Under the pieces are notes generated by a model that saw nothing but the letters and a program-made list of their open reading frames with translations, made no database searches and had not been told where the DNA came from. This document shows, in pieces, positions 1 through 8,112 of a stretch of 61,203 nucleotides of DNA. The position numbers were made by a program, and so were the translations under genes. This DNA comes from Anaerolineales bacterium. GTDB lineage: Bacteria > Chloroflexota > Anaerolineae > Anaerolineales > Villigracilaceae. The stretch spans positions 1 to 61,203 of the forward strand of contig JASEHI010000005.1 in NCBI GenBank assembly GCA_030018695.1. The letters run 5' to 3'. The number at the start of each line of letters is the position of its first letter. Positions within the stretch are counted from its first letter, which is position 1.

Positions 1-53
1 TCGTGGACGGTTTGGACAAAACATAACCCAACCACAAAATCCAGCAGAATCAG
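1..53. mobile_element. Partial third copy of the 149-bp palindromic element
   Basis: The window opens inside a copy of the element found complete at 7746-7894 and 16732-16880. The shared end reads TCGTGGACGG..., then AACCACAAAA, then the terminal CAGAATCAG at 45-53. The next 8 bases, GAAAATTT, are the reverse complement of the 8-bp duplication AAAATTTC at the second copy, so they are probably this copy's target duplication. The left half lies outside the window. Confidence 0.7.
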
Positions 54-293
54 GAAAATTTGATCGTTTTTGCCAACCTTCGGGACGGTTTCAACTGAAA
101 TGAAATACACCCGTCCCGCTTTTAAGCATTCGACGGGACGACCTGCGTCCCGGCCAAATCCAGGCGCGCTTCGGCAACGACATTGGTTGAGCAGTTATTC
201 AAAAAAACCTGTATCTTTTTGGTATATGGTAGTAATATAAGGGCAGTTGAGTTAACTGATACTATTCGCATCCATGAAGGAGGCCCGAAAGGA

Positions 294-1370
294 GTGAACG
301 AGGAAGACCCGCTAATACTTATCCTCTATAACGTCGAGCTGAACGTCTCTTGCGGCGATCCAAAAGATCTGATCGCCCTTCAGGACACAGCTAATGTGGC
401 AGCGCATATAGACGACGCGTTGAGCACTCGTGGGTATCGTACCTTGCCCATAGCTGTCCGAAACTCGCTCGACGAACTGAAAGCCTCGCTCGAGCCGTTT
501 TCGCCAGAAACGGCGTTTGTTTTTAATTTCTGCGATGGTTTCGGCGGGAAAAATAAAGATGCCACGAAAGTCATCCGCTTGATAGAAAGACTCGGTTTCA
601 GGCACACGGGTTCTTCTGCAGAGACCAACTCATTGTGCATTGATAAGGGGCGCACCAAACAGCGACTTCTCGCGACTGGAGTTCCCACACCCTCCTATCA
701 GGTTTATATACAACCGGAGGGCGTTTACCGGCATAATTTGCCTGCCATCGTCAAGCCCGTCGCCGACGACGCCAGCATTGGAATTGACCTGAATTCAGTG
801 GTCAGCAATAACGAAGAATTACTCAACCGGGTCGCGTATGTTATCAAGCGCTACCGTCAACCCGCGCTGGTCGAGGAGTTCATCCCGGGGCGCGAGCTGG
901 CGGTTTCCATTTGGGGGAATAAGTACATCGAAGTCCTGCCGATCACCGAATTCGACTACTCGCGTATTCCCAACCCATTAAATCGCATCCTTAGCTACGA
1001 TTCCAAGTGGGTGCCAGATTCCTATAGTTTCAAGAATATTCCGTCGCACAGTCCAGCCGACCTGAGTACAGATGACCGGCGGCGGGTCACGGAGGCGGCC
1101 ACCCGCGCTTACCGGGCGGTAGGCTTACGCGACCTCGGGCGGGTGGATATTCGCTTCCACAATCAGATTCCCTACATTATAGACATCAACGAAATTCCCG
1201 ACCTGGCGCCCGGATCGGGATTCCCGAACTCTGCCAAACAAGCCGGCTACTCCTATACCGAAATGGTCGAGCGCATTCTCAAGCTCGCCATGCAGAGAGA
1301 AAGATGGCTATGCCCGCAACTGACCTTCAACTTGTTGTCCCCACAAATGCAGACGGCGCAAGCATTCTAG
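294..1370 (+). CDS. D-alanine--D-alanine ligase-like ATP-grasp protein
   Basis: An ATP-grasp carboxylate-amine ligase of about 358 residues resembling D-Ala-D-Ala ligases. The C-terminal half carries the ATP/Mg-binding pattern: a GRELAVSI strand, then RVDIRF, then IIDINEIPDLAPGSGFP, which aligns with the RVDFF...LNEINTLPGFT pattern of the true Ddl at 21883-23016. The GTG at 294 is chosen over the upstream ATG at 183 because GAAGGAGG lies at 276-283, 10 bases before it; the upstream extension has no ribosome site and looks unlike the family. The last 67 bases overlap a GNAT gene, so the pair is probably co-expressed. The substrate is unknown; it may join amino acids other than D-alanine, because the dcw cluster already has a canonical Ddl. 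Confidence 0.85.
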   Translation: MNEEDPLILILYNVELNVSCGDPKDLIALQDTANVAAHIDDALSTRGYRTLPIAVRNSLDELKASLEPFSPETAFVFNFCDGFGGKNKDATKVIRLIERLGFRHTGSSAETNSLCIDKGRTKQRLLATGVPTPSYQVYIQPEGVYRHNLPAIVKPVADDASIGIDLNSVVSNNEELLNRVAYVIKRYRQPALVEEFIPGRELAVSIWGNKYIEVLPITEFDYSRIPNPLNRILSYDSKWVPDSYSFKNIPSHSPADLSTDDRRRVTEAATRAYRAVGLRDLGRVDIRFHNQIPYIIDINEIPDLAPGSGFPNSAKQAGYSYTEMVERILKLAMQRERWLCPQLTFNLLSPQMQTAQAF

Positions 1371-1798
1371 GAATAGCCAGGAACATTGAGCTGTTCGAGC
1401 CAGGCGATATAGACACCATCCAGGAACTATGGGCGGAATTCACCGCCAAGGGCGACGCTGCGAGCTGGTACCACTTTGTTGCCGCCCGCCGGGATGGACA
1501 GGTGCTCGGATTTGCCTGTTATGGCCAGCGTCCGCTCACGCAGGGAACCTACGACCTGTACTGGATCGCAGTAGACAAGAACCACCACCGCCAGGGGATC
1601 GGCGAGGTGCTGCTCGACGAAGCAGAAAAACAGGTGAAGGCGCGCGGCGGCCGCCTGCTGATCGCCGAGACGGCCGGTAAACTGGCTTTCGAACCCACCC
1701 GACGTTTTTACCTTAGGAGTGGCTACCAACTGGAAGCCAGGATCCGCGATTTCTATTCCCCCGGCGACGACCTGGTCGTTTTCACGAAACGCCTTTAA
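1304..1798 (+). CDS. GNAT family N-acetyltransferase
   Basis: A 164-residue GCN5-related acetyltransferase, expected to transfer an acetyl group from acetyl-CoA to an amine. Motif A is visible as LYWIAVDKNHHRQGIGEVLL at about residues 84-103, with the acetyl-CoA pyrophosphate loop RQGIG. The C-terminal FYLRSGYQLEARIRDFY is the usual motif B region. It overlaps the end of the ATP-grasp ligase by 67 bases, so translation is probably coupled and the substrate may be related to that ligase's product (inference). The start ATG at 1304 follows an AGAGAGAAAG purine run. Confidence 0.88.
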   Translation: MAMPATDLQLVVPTNADGASILGIARNIELFEPGDIDTIQELWAEFTAKGDAASWYHFVAARRDGQVLGFACYGQRPLTQGTYDLYWIAVDKNHHRQGIGEVLLDEAEKQVKARGGRLLIAETAGKLAFEPTRRFYLRSGYQLEARIRDFYSPGDDLVVFTKRL

Positions 1799-2193
1799 CC
1801 AATAGACATTATGGTTGCCGATGGCGTAACCATTATCGGCAATAACTTTTTCTGCATCGAATTACACGAATTGGACGATTATTCTTCGGGAAATTCGTGA
1901 AAATTCGATGCAAAAGAAAATCTGGCCTTTTTACCGATAAGGTTAAATACCCACTTGATAAAACACCAGGAACCCGTTTTCTCGAAGAAAACAGGTTCCT
2001 TTTTCGTTCAATGGGCGGCCGGTAACCTCAGATCGTCAGACAGGCGAATCAGAATGACAACACAAAAAGCGCAATTGGTTATCGAGCCTGTCGAGATACT
2101 GTGCCCGTCAGCAGTATACCCAGCGCTGTTTGAACAATGGAGAATTGGAGCGAAATGGTTGGGGTGTATAATTGGCCGAGGTTAAATATCCCT
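1799..2193. other. Gene-free stretch with two inverted repeats
   Basis: No gene is seen here. A small hairpin pairs GTTGCCGAT (1814-1822) with ATCGGCAA (1835-1842). A larger imperfect palindrome spans 1847-1920: the left arm contains CTGCATCGAATTACACGAAT and the right arm ATTCGTGAAAATTCGATGC. The CACGAATT/ATTCGTG core recalls the 149-bp element elsewhere in the window, but the ends differ, so this is at most a distant relative. A CCTGTCGAGA motif near 2088 matches the interspersed GAGCCTGTCGA type. YqeB begins at 2194. Confidence 0.6.
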
Positions 2194-3027
2194 ATGGCTT
2201 CAATCATTCTTATTCGCGGCGGCGGCGACCTGGCTACCGGCGTCGCCCTCCGATTAATCCGCTCCGGGCTGAAGGTGGTCGTCACCGAACTGCCCCAGCC
2301 GTTGGCCGTGCGCCGGACAGTGTCCTTTTCCGAAGCGGTCTACGCTGGGCAGATCACGGTCGAAGGCGTCACCGCTGGTGTGGTCAGCGACCCCTCGGAT
2401 TTGCTGAAAATCCTGAACCGGCTGGCAAAAGGCTGGGTGCCGGTCTTGATTGACCCCAAATGCAAATCGGCGGCGCAATTGCATCCGGCGGTCATTGTGG
2501 ATGGCCGCATGACCAAACTGCCGCCGGAAGCCATTGGATATTCCCCGCAGCTTTACATAGGTTTAGGCCCTGGTTTCATCGCCGCTGAAAATTGCCAGGC
2601 GGTCATCGAGACCCGCCGCGGTCTCAGCCTGGGGCGCGTTTACTGGCGCGGCGCGGCGGAATCCGATTCCGGCCAGCCCGAGGGTGACCCGACGCGCGTC
2701 CTGCGCGCTCCGTGCGATGGGGTGGTGGTGGCGCATAAGCAAATTGGTGAACATTGCGAGAAGGGGGATTTGATTGCAGAAGTGATCAGTGATCAGTGTT
2801 CAGTGATCAGTGATCAGTGTTCGGTGATCAGTCCGTTCGCGGGGCTGCTGCGCGGATTGATCCGTTCTGGAATTACTGTCACGAAAGGCCTGAAGATCGG
2901 CGACATTGACCCGCGCGATGATCCGCGCCTGTGCACGCTGGTCTCGGATAAGGCGCTGGCGGTGGGCGGCGGGGTGTTGGAGGCGATTCTGTCGCGACCC
3001 GAGTTGCGCTCTCAATTGTGGACTTAA
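2194..3027 (+). CDS. yqeB: Selenium-dependent molybdenum hydroxylase maturation protein YqeB (EF2563 family)
   Basis: About 277 residues. The N-terminus IILIRGGGDLATGVALRL is the Rossmann-like signature of the YqeB/EF2563 family, which accompanies selenium-dependent molybdenum hydroxylases. Its biochemical role is not settled. The ATG at 2194 is preferred because the 19 codons upstream are not family-like. The middle of the protein (about residues 196-213) is written by a heptamer DNA repeat that translates as ISDQCSVISDQCSVIS, lies in an apparent loop and keeps the frame. The YqeC-MocA gene follows after 61 bases, supporting a joint role in molybdenum cofactor maturation. Confidence 0.88.
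   Translation: MASIILIRGGGDLATGVALRLIRSGLKVVVTELPQPLAVRRTVSFSEAVYAGQITVEGVTAGVVSDPSDLLKILNRLAKGWVPVLIDPKCKSAAQLHPAVIVDGRMTKLPPEAIGYSPQLYIGLGPGFIAAENCQAVIETRRGLSLGRVYWRGAAESDSGQPEGDPTRVLRAPCDGVVVAHKQIGEHCEKGDLIAEVISDQCSVISDQCSVISPFAGLLRGLIRSGITVTKGLKIGDIDPRDDPRLCTLVSDKALAVGGGVLEAILSRPELRSQLWT
2781..2832. repeat. Heptamer tandem repeat (unit AGTGATC) inside yqeB
   Basis: About seven degenerate 7-nt units (AGTGATC, AGTGTTC, GGTGATC) run in tandem within the coding sequence. The unit closely matches the tracts in the ftsA-ftsZ gap (19570-19632) and in murC (24833-24873). The tract is translated in frame. Confidence 0.9.
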
Positions 3028-3081
3028 CCACCAAAACACAAAGACACAAAGGTCTTTTTGTGTCTTCGTGCCTTAGTGGTT
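3026..3081. repeat. Interspersed palindrome between yqeB and the yqeC fusion
   Basis: An imperfect inverted repeat whose left arm is AACCACCAAAACACAAAGAC and whose right arm reads GTGTCTTCGTGCCTTAGTGG. It fills most of the gap between the two genes and may act as a hairpin in the mRNA. A related palindrome (ACCACGAAG...CTTGGTGG) lies at 41209-41307. Confidence 0.8.
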
Positions 3082-3088
3082 ATATACG

Positions 3089-4471
3089 ATGAACCTAGCA
3101 CAAGCCCTTCGCCTTTCGGATGCTCCCTGCCTCGCCCTGGTCGGCGCGGGTGGAAAAACCACCGCGCTCTTCCAACTGGCGCGCGAACTCGCTCCAACCA
3201 TTGTCACCGCGACAACCCATCTCGGCGCATGGCAGGCTTCTCTTGCAGACCGGCATTTCATCGTTACAGGTAGTTCCCCGCGTCCCGATATCGAATCCCA
3301 AACCACCTCCGGTGTGACGCTGGTAACCGGTCCGCTGAATGGTAACCGGTTCAGCGGGTTGGATTATTCTTTATTTTCCTGGCTACGCGCAGTCTGTAAT
3401 TCCAAAAACCTGCCCCTGCTGCTCGAAGCCGATGGCTCCCGTCAGAAGCCGCTCAAGTCGCCGGCGGAACACGAACCGGTCATCCCCGATTTCGTCGAGA
3501 CGGTGGTGGTTGTGGCCGGGATGTCCGGCCTGGGCAAGCCGCTCACGGATGAATTTGTCCACCGCCAGGAGATTTTCAGCCGGTTGAGCGGGCTTGCTCT
3601 CGGTGAGATGGTCACGCCCGAGGCGCTGCTCCGCGTGCTCACCCATCCCTCCGGCGGGCTAAAAAATATCCCACCCGGGGCGCGGCGCGTAGCGTTGCTC
3701 AACCAGGCCGACACGCCAGAATTGCAGGCGCAGGCGAAACTACTTGCCGAACAACTACTCCACGCATATCATGCAGTCATCATCGCCTCCCTCCACCCAC
3801 CATCAGCCGTAAGCCATAAGCCATCCGCCACCCGCCATCCGCCCTCCGCAATCCATGCCGTGTACGAGCCGGTTGCCGGAATCATTCTCGCCGCCGGTGA
3901 AGCCAGACGCTTCGGCCAGCCCAAGCAATTGCTGGACTACCGCGGCCAGCCCTTCGTTCATGCGGTTGCACAGACGGCGTTGAAGGCAGGACTTGCTCCG
4001 GTGATCGTTGTCACTGGCGCAAATGCAGAGCCGGTAGAAGCAGCCTTGAAGGATTTGCCTGTGCAGATCATCCGAAATGTGGACTGGCAGAGCGGACAGA
4101 GTTCGTCCATCCGGGCGGGATTAATCGCCCTCACCCCCGGCCCCTCTCTCATAAAGGGAGAGGGGTGCGGCGCGGCCATCATCCTGCTCGCCGACCAGCC
4201 GCAGGTCACGCCGAGCGTGCTGCGGGCGCTGGTGGAACGTCACAGCCTGGATTTAAGCCCAATTGTCGCGCCGCAGGTACAGGGTCAACGCGCGAATCCG
4301 GTTTTATTCGACCGCGTCACCTTCCCCGATTTACTCGCCTTAAGCGGAGACGTTGGCGGACGCGCAATTTTCTCGAAACATCCGCTCGCCTATCTCCCCT
4401 GGCTGGATGCTTCGCTTTTGTTGGATGTTGATACCCCAGATGATTATCAAAAATCAGGTGAGAAAAAATAA
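3089..4471 (+). CDS. YqeC domain fused to MocA-like molybdopterin nucleotidyltransferase
   Basis: A 460-residue two-domain protein. Residues 1 to about 250 match YqeC, the selenium-dependent hydroxylase accessory protein, with a P-loop-like ALVGAGGKTT near residue 20 and LLLEADGSRQKPLK. From about residue 262 a MobA/MocA-type nucleotidyltransferase begins, with AGIILAAGEARRFGQPKQLL and later LLADQPQVTPS; such enzymes attach CMP or GMP to molybdopterin. The linker (about 238-256, rich in PSA and HK) is encoded by a heptamer repeat. A second repeat of the CCCTCACCCCCGG type adds LTPGPSLIKGEG inside the transferase domain. It lies 61 bases after yqeB. CTP specificity is expected from the family, not shown. 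Confidence 0.88.
   Translation: MNLAQALRLSDAPCLALVGAGGKTTALFQLARELAPTIVTATTHLGAWQASLADRHFIVTGSSPRPDIESQTTSGVTLVTGPLNGNRFSGLDYSLFSWLRAVCNSKNLPLLLEADGSRQKPLKSPAEHEPVIPDFVETVVVVAGMSGLGKPLTDEFVHRQEIFSRLSGLALGEMVTPEALLRVLTHPSGGLKNIPPGARRVALLNQADTPELQAQAKLLAEQLLHAYHAVIIASLHPPSAVSHKPSATRHPPSAIHAVYEPVAGIILAAGEARRFGQPKQLLDYRGQPFVHAVAQTALKAGLAPVIVVTGANAEPVEAALKDLPVQIIRNVDWQSGQSSSIRAGLIALTPGPSLIKGEGCGAAIILLADQPQVTPSVLRALVERHSLDLSPIVAPQVQGQRANPVLFDRVTFPDLLALSGDVGGRAIFSKHPLAYLPWLDASLLLDVDTPDDYQKSGEKK
3801..3855. repeat. Heptamer tandem repeat (unit GCCATCC/GCCATAA) forming a protein linker
   Basis: Degenerate 7-nt units (GCCATAA, GCCATCC, GCCACCC, GCCCTCC) run through the junction of the YqeC and MocA domains and are translated as an S/P/H-rich linker. 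Similar GCCATAA units occur at 53128-53141. Confidence 0.85.
4128..4166. repeat. Interspersed hairpin of the CCCTCACCCCCGG type, in frame
   Basis: CCCCTCTCTC and GGGAGAGGGG form a short-loop hairpin preceded by CCCTCACCCCCGG. It lies inside the MocA domain and is read through in frame. A related copy is at 36452-36511 in the methyltransferase gene. Confidence 0.8.
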
Positions 4472-4538
4472 ACGCGATAGAGGCGATTATCCCCCTTGCC
4501 ATTTCCCGCTTCTTGTGCTATTTTTATTCAAGGTAAAC

Positions 4539-5129
4539 ATGCTGCTGCGTTCCTTCATTGCCATCCAGATGCCCACCGCGATCCAGGATGAGATCGAGAA
4601 AAGCACCGCTCACTTGAAAAAGGCGCTCGCCAGGCCACTCGTGCGCTGGATCCACCCGCATAACGTCCACCTGACGCTGAAATTCCTGGGCGACGTTTCG
4701 GCTGCCAATCTGGAACTGCTGGCGCATGCCTTGAAGCGCGAGAGCGAACAGCACGCCGGTTTTTCGTTATCCATTGGTGGACTGGGCATCTTCCCGAACT
4801 CGAGGCGGCCGCGCGTTATCTGGATCGGGATCGAAGCCCCGGCCGCCATGCAAACGCTCTACCGCGGGATCGAAGCCGCTGCCGCCCGCCTGGGCTACGC
4901 GCCGGAAACCCGGCCTTTTTCCCCGCACCTGACCATTGGACGCGTCAATCAAAACGTCTCAATGGCGGATATTCAAAAGATCCGCGCCGCGCTGGAGGAA
5001 ACCACAGTCGGTACACTCGGCGCCGCGCCGGTGGATGCCGTGCACATCTATAAAAGTGATTTGCAGCCCGGCGGGTCAGTTTACACGCACCTTTATACCG
5101 CCGCGCTCAAAATTATATCGGAGAGGTGA
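4539..5129 (+). CDS. thpR: RNA 2',3'-cyclic phosphodiesterase (LigT/2H family)
   Basis: A 196-residue 2H phosphoesterase. Both catalytic HxTx motifs are present: HLTLKFLGD near residue 46 and HLTIGR near residue 132. The family opens 2',3'-cyclic phosphates on RNA ends and was first described as a 2'-5' RNA ligase; the physiological role is unclear. The ATG at 4539 follows AAGGTAA and gives the typical MLLRSFIAI N-terminus; the longer upstream frame lacks a ribosome site and overlaps the preceding gene. The stop is followed after 3 bases by rsfS. Confidence 0.93.
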   Translation: MLLRSFIAIQMPTAIQDEIEKSTAHLKKALARPLVRWIHPHNVHLTLKFLGDVSAANLELLAHALKRESEQHAGFSLSIGGLGIFPNSRRPRVIWIGIEAPAAMQTLYRGIEAAAARLGYAPETRPFSPHLTIGRVNQNVSMADIQKIRAALEETTVGTLGAAPVDAVHIYKSDLQPGGSVYTHLYTAALKIISER

Positions 5130-5132
5130 ACT

Positions 5133-5477
5133 CTGAATACACTCGAAGTTGCTCATACAATCGTAGACGCCCTGGAGGAAAAGAAAGGGGAAAACATCCT
5201 CCTGTTAGACATCCAAAAGATTGTTTCGTTTACAGATTATTTCGTCATCTGCACTGCCACCAGCGACCGGATGCTGGATGCCCTGGCCGACTCTGTTTTG
5301 GAGAAAGTCAGGCAAACACATCACCACAAAGGTCGCGTGGAGGGCAGCCCGCAAGACGGCTGGCTGGTGGTGGACTACGGCTCTATCGTGGTACACCTCT
5401 TCGCGGCGGACTTGCGCAATTACTACCGGCTGGAAGATTTGTGGCACGAGGGGAAGGTGCTGCTGCACGTACAATAG
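5133..5477 (+). CDS. rsfS: Ribosome silencing factor RsfS, apparent CTG start
   Basis: About 114 residues of the RsfS/Iojap family, which binds ribosomal protein uL14 and blocks 50S-30S joining in starvation. Conserved stretches are LLDIQKIVSFTDYFVICTAT, then GWLVVDYGSIVVHLF and LEDLWHEGK. The frame is closed by an in-frame TGA at 5127-5129, the thpR stop. The only near start that keeps the N-terminal helix is CTG at 5133, 6 bases after GGAGAGG. The next ATG (5271) would remove about 46 residues of the conserved domain. Either a rare CTG start is used or the base call is wrong. Confidence 0.85.
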   Translation: MNTLEVAHTIVDALEEKKGENILLLDIQKIVSFTDYFVICTATSDRMLDALADSVLEKVRQTHHHKGRVEGSPQDGWLVVDYGSIVVHLFAADLRNYYRLEDLWHEGKVLLHVQ

Positions 5478-5643
5478 AAAGAGAGAAGCCATCGCCCCGC
5501 GAAAACGGCGCGATTTGCTAAATTTCGTGCCATAATAAGTCTGTAGCCGTGCAATCACGGCGGCCGGCTAACACTCATCCTTAGCCTGCTTTGCAACCCC
5601 CCAGCGGGGGAACCCTTACGAGCTGGATTTCCATGAGGAGCCT

Positions 5644-7140
5644 ATGAACACCTTTCCTGAATTCCACAAGTACGATGGACTGGGCCTTGCCGAACTGGTG
5701 AAGACAAAACAGATCTCGGCCGCGGATGTGATCGAAGAGGCGATCAGCCGCATCGAGGCGCATAATCCCAAGATCAACGCCGTCATCTATAAAATGTATG
5801 CGCAGGCGCGCAAAGAAGCCCAAAGCGAATTGCCTGACGGGCCATTCAAGGGTGTACCTTTCCTCCTAAAGGACATGCATGCCACCGTCGAAGGCGCGCC
5901 GACGAGCTGTGGGACGCGCATCCTGAAGGACATCCCCCAGCCGCACGACAGTGAAATTGTGCGCCGCTTCCGGGCTGCGGGCGTTATCCTGCTCGGCAAG
6001 ACCAATGTCCCTGAATTCAGCCTGCTGCCCTATACCGAGCCGGAAGCTTTCGGCCCAACCAACAATCCATGGGACCTGACCCGTACACCCGGCGGCTCCA
6101 GCGGCGGCTCCGCGGCGGCCGTGGCGGCCCGCATGGTACCCCTGGCAGGCGGCGCCGACGGAGGCGGCTCGATCCGTATCCCAGCCTCGTGTTGTGGATT
6201 ATTTGGACTAAAGCCCACGCGCGGCCGCACCCCAACCGGCCCGGATGTTGGCGATATCTGGCGCGGCTTTGCCCAGGAACACGTCCTCACCCGCTCGGTA
6301 CGCGACAGCGCCGCCATGCTCGACGCCACCGCCGGGCCGGATGTGGGCGCGCCCTACTATGCCCCTGAGCCGAAGCGCCCCTATTTGCAGGAAGTGACCA
6401 CCGAGCCGGGCCGCTTGCGCATCGCCTTCACTGCGCACCCTTTCCTCGGCCATGCTGTCCACGAAGATTGCCGGAAAGGGCTGGAAGCCACTGTTCACTT
6501 GCTGGAGCAGTTGGGTCACGAAGTTATAGAAGCTGCGCCGCAGATTGACAGAGAGGCGTTTGCCATTGCATTTGTGACCATGATAGCGGCCGAGACGCGC
6601 GACGAGATTGATTGGGCCGCTGGCCTGGCCGGGCGCAAGTCATCTTATGCGGACTTCGAAACTGGCACAAGCGCGCTGGCTTTGCTGGGGCAGGCCTTTA
6701 GCGCCGGCAAGTACGCCAATGCATTGAACTATTTAATGGCCTCGGCGCGCGATGTGGGCCGCTTCTTCGAAGGTTATGACGTCCTGCTGACCCCGACTCT
6801 CTCTCAACCCCCTGTGCTGACAGGCTCGTTGCAGCCCACCGGCGCAGAGCGATTCATGGTGGCGCTGGTCGGCCGGCTCAATGCTGCCTGGCTGTTGAAT
6901 GCGCTTGGCATAATCAAGCCGTTGGCCGACAAGACGTTCGATTTTATGCCTTATACACCAGTCTTCAACGCCAGCGGTCAGCCAGCGATGTCGGCACCGC
7001 TCTACTGGAATGAAGCCGGGCTGCCGATCGGTATGCATTTCGTCGGTCGTTTTGGCGACGAGGCCACTCTCTTCCGTCTGGCCGGCCAGCTCGAGCGCGC
7101 TCAGCCCTGGTTTGAGCGCGCCCCGGCCGATTTTTCGTGA
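5644..7140 (+). CDS. Amidase (amidase signature family)
   Basis: A 498-residue amidase-signature hydrolase cutting C-N amide bonds. The Ser-Ser-Lys triad is complete: Lys76 in PFLLKDMH, the cis-serine Ser152 in GGSSGGS, and the nucleophile Ser176 in DGGGSIRIP, with family-typical spacing. The glycine/serine-rich block and [11 protein letters not shown] are intact. The substrate cannot be told; the family includes GatA, but no gatB or gatC lies nearby, so a catabolic amidase is more likely. ATGAGGAGCCT places the ribosome site just before the ATG. The 166-base gap upstream contains a short GCCGTG/CACGGC hairpin. Confidence 0.92.
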   Translation: MNTFPEFHKYDGLGLAELVKTKQISAADVIEEAISRIEAHNPKINAVIYKMYAQARKEAQSELPDGPFKGVPFLLKDMHATVEGAPTSCGTRILKDIPQPHDSEIVRRFRAAGVILLGKTNVPEFSLLPYTEPEAFGPTNNPWDLTRTPGGSSGGSAAAVAARMVPLAGGADGGGSIRIPASCCGLFGLKPTRGRTPTGPDVGDIWRGFAQEHVLTRSVRDSAAMLDATAGPDVGAPYYAPEPKRPYLQEVTTEPGRLRIAFTAHPFLGHAVHEDCRKGLEATVHLLEQLGHEVIEAAPQIDREAFAIAFVTMIAAETRDEIDWAAGLAGRKSSYADFETGTSALALLGQAFSAGKYANALNYLMASARDVGRFFEGYDVLLTPTLSQPPVLTGSLQPTGAERFMVALVGRLNAAWLLNALGIIKPLADKTFDFMPYTPVFNASGQPAMSAPLYWNEAGLPIGMHFVGRFGDEATLFRLAGQLERAQPWFERAPADFS

Positions 7141-7145
7141 CGTTG

Positions 7146-7250
7146 TCTCATTCTGAGATCCCGCAGGGGGCGAAGAATCTCCTACAAAGTCGGGGATTCT
7201 TCGCCACTTCGCGTCTCACATCGTCCCGATGTCCTTCGGGAGAATGACAT
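7146..7250. repeat. Interspersed palindrome (GAAGAATC type) after the amidase gene
   Basis: An imperfect palindrome with outer arms CTCATTCTGAGATCCCGCAG and CTTCGGGAGAATGACA and inner arms GCGAAGAATCTCC and GGGGATTCTTCGCC. It fills the gap before the rubrerythrin gene and could also act as a transcript end, though it has no T-run. Confidence 0.8.
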
Positions 7251-7316
7251 GTTACCGGGATCACTTTAACAACCTTGCGCTTTAATATTCTATGCTGATT
7301 ATGAAAGGAGCGAAGC

Positions 7317-7977
7317 ATGACAAAAACAATGAATGACCTAAAGGACGCTTTTGCAGGCGAATCGCAGGCCAACCGCAAGTACCTGGCCTTTGCCAGGAAA
7401 GCCGAAGAAGAGGGCTTGCCTCAAATCGCCAAACTATTCCGCGCGGTGGCCGCGGCGGAGACAGTTCATGCCCACAACCACCTGAAGGCCATGGACGGCG
7501 TCAAGTCCACGGCGGAGAACTTGCAGGAGGCCATCGCCGGTGAAAATTACGAAGTGATGTCCATGTACCCGCCCATGCTGGCCGAAGCCGAAGCGGAAGG
7601 GGATAAGCGCGCCGCACGTTCATTCAGGTGGGCGTTGGAAGTTGAAAAAATCCACGAGGCGCTCTACCGCAAAGTGGCAGAAACCCTGGGCATGGGCAAG
7701 GATGCTCCAGAAGTGGAATACTACGTTTGCCCGATCTGCGGTTTTCTGATTCTGCTGGATTTTGTGGTTGGGCATATTTTGCCCAAACCGTCCACGAATT
7801 TTCACGAATACACGAATTTGCGCCGTCCATTCGTTTATTCGTGGCCTTATTCGTGGATGGTTTGCAACGAAACCACAAATTCCGTTAGAACTAGGCGGTT
7901 TTACCCATGAAGGGCCGATGGAAGGGAACTGTCCGGTGTGCAACCTGCCGGGCGAAAAGTTCGAGCGAATCGAATAG
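7317..7977 (+). pseudogene. Rubrerythrin, interrupted in its rubredoxin domain
   Basis: The first 143 codons encode the diiron ferritin-like domain (MNDLKDAFAGESQANRKYLA..., two further helices) and the start of the rubredoxin-like domain, YVCPICGF. A 149-bp element plus one 8-bp duplication (7746-7902) then shifts the frame, and the frame runs on into the element until a stop at 7908-7910. The remaining 24 codons are intact at 7903-7974: THEGPMEGNCPVCNLPGEKF... to TAG. Removing exactly 157 bases rebuilds a continuous 167-residue protein with both CPxC knuckles. Rubrerythrins reduce peroxide in anaerobes. The present product can keep the diiron domain but has lost the second iron knuckle, so electron entry should fail. 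GAAAGGAGCG precedes the ATG. Confidence 0.93.
7746..7894. mobile_element. 149-bp palindromic MITE-like element with 8-bp target duplication
   Basis: A non-coding 149-bp element with imperfect terminal inverted repeats: left CTGATTCTGCTGGATTTTGT, and right arm reading CTAGTTCTAACGGAATTTGT on the other strand. The inner arms are CCACGAATTTTCACGAATA and TATTCGTGG. It is flanked by GCGGTTTT at 7738-7745 and again at 7895-7902, an 8-bp target duplication. It encodes no transposase, so it would move in trans. A second copy of exactly the same length is at 16732-16880. Confidence 0.93.
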
Positions 7978-8018
7978 ACGATTCCTGTGTGACTCCTTAT
8001 TCGACGGGCGCACGCAAC

Positions 8019-8054
8019 TGGAAACTGGCGGGCTGCCAGCCTGGACAGTTTCCA
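8019..8054. repeat. Short inverted repeat between rubrerythrin and rpsT
   Basis: TGGAAACTG pairs with CAGTTTCCA, with an inner CTGGC/GCCAG pair. There is no T-run. It may be a leader or trailer structure; its function is unknown. Confidence 0.5.
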
Positions 8055-8112
8055 TAGCCTCATGTAAAATAACGCCCCGTGCAATTGGAATGATAATTTG
8101 GAGGAAGGTAAT

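Noticed and set aside
1847-1920. Fourth copy of the 149-bp element
   Set aside because: It shares only the CACGAATT core; the CTGATTCTG ends and the length do not match, and no 8-bp duplication was found.
2781-2832. Possible CRISPR array or other spaced repeat
   Set aside because: The units are 7 nt and directly tandem with no spacers; no cas genes are in the window.
7746-7910. Natural C-terminal extension of rubrerythrin
   Set aside because: The extra residues are translated element sequence, and the true C-terminus is intact 157 bases downstream in another frame.
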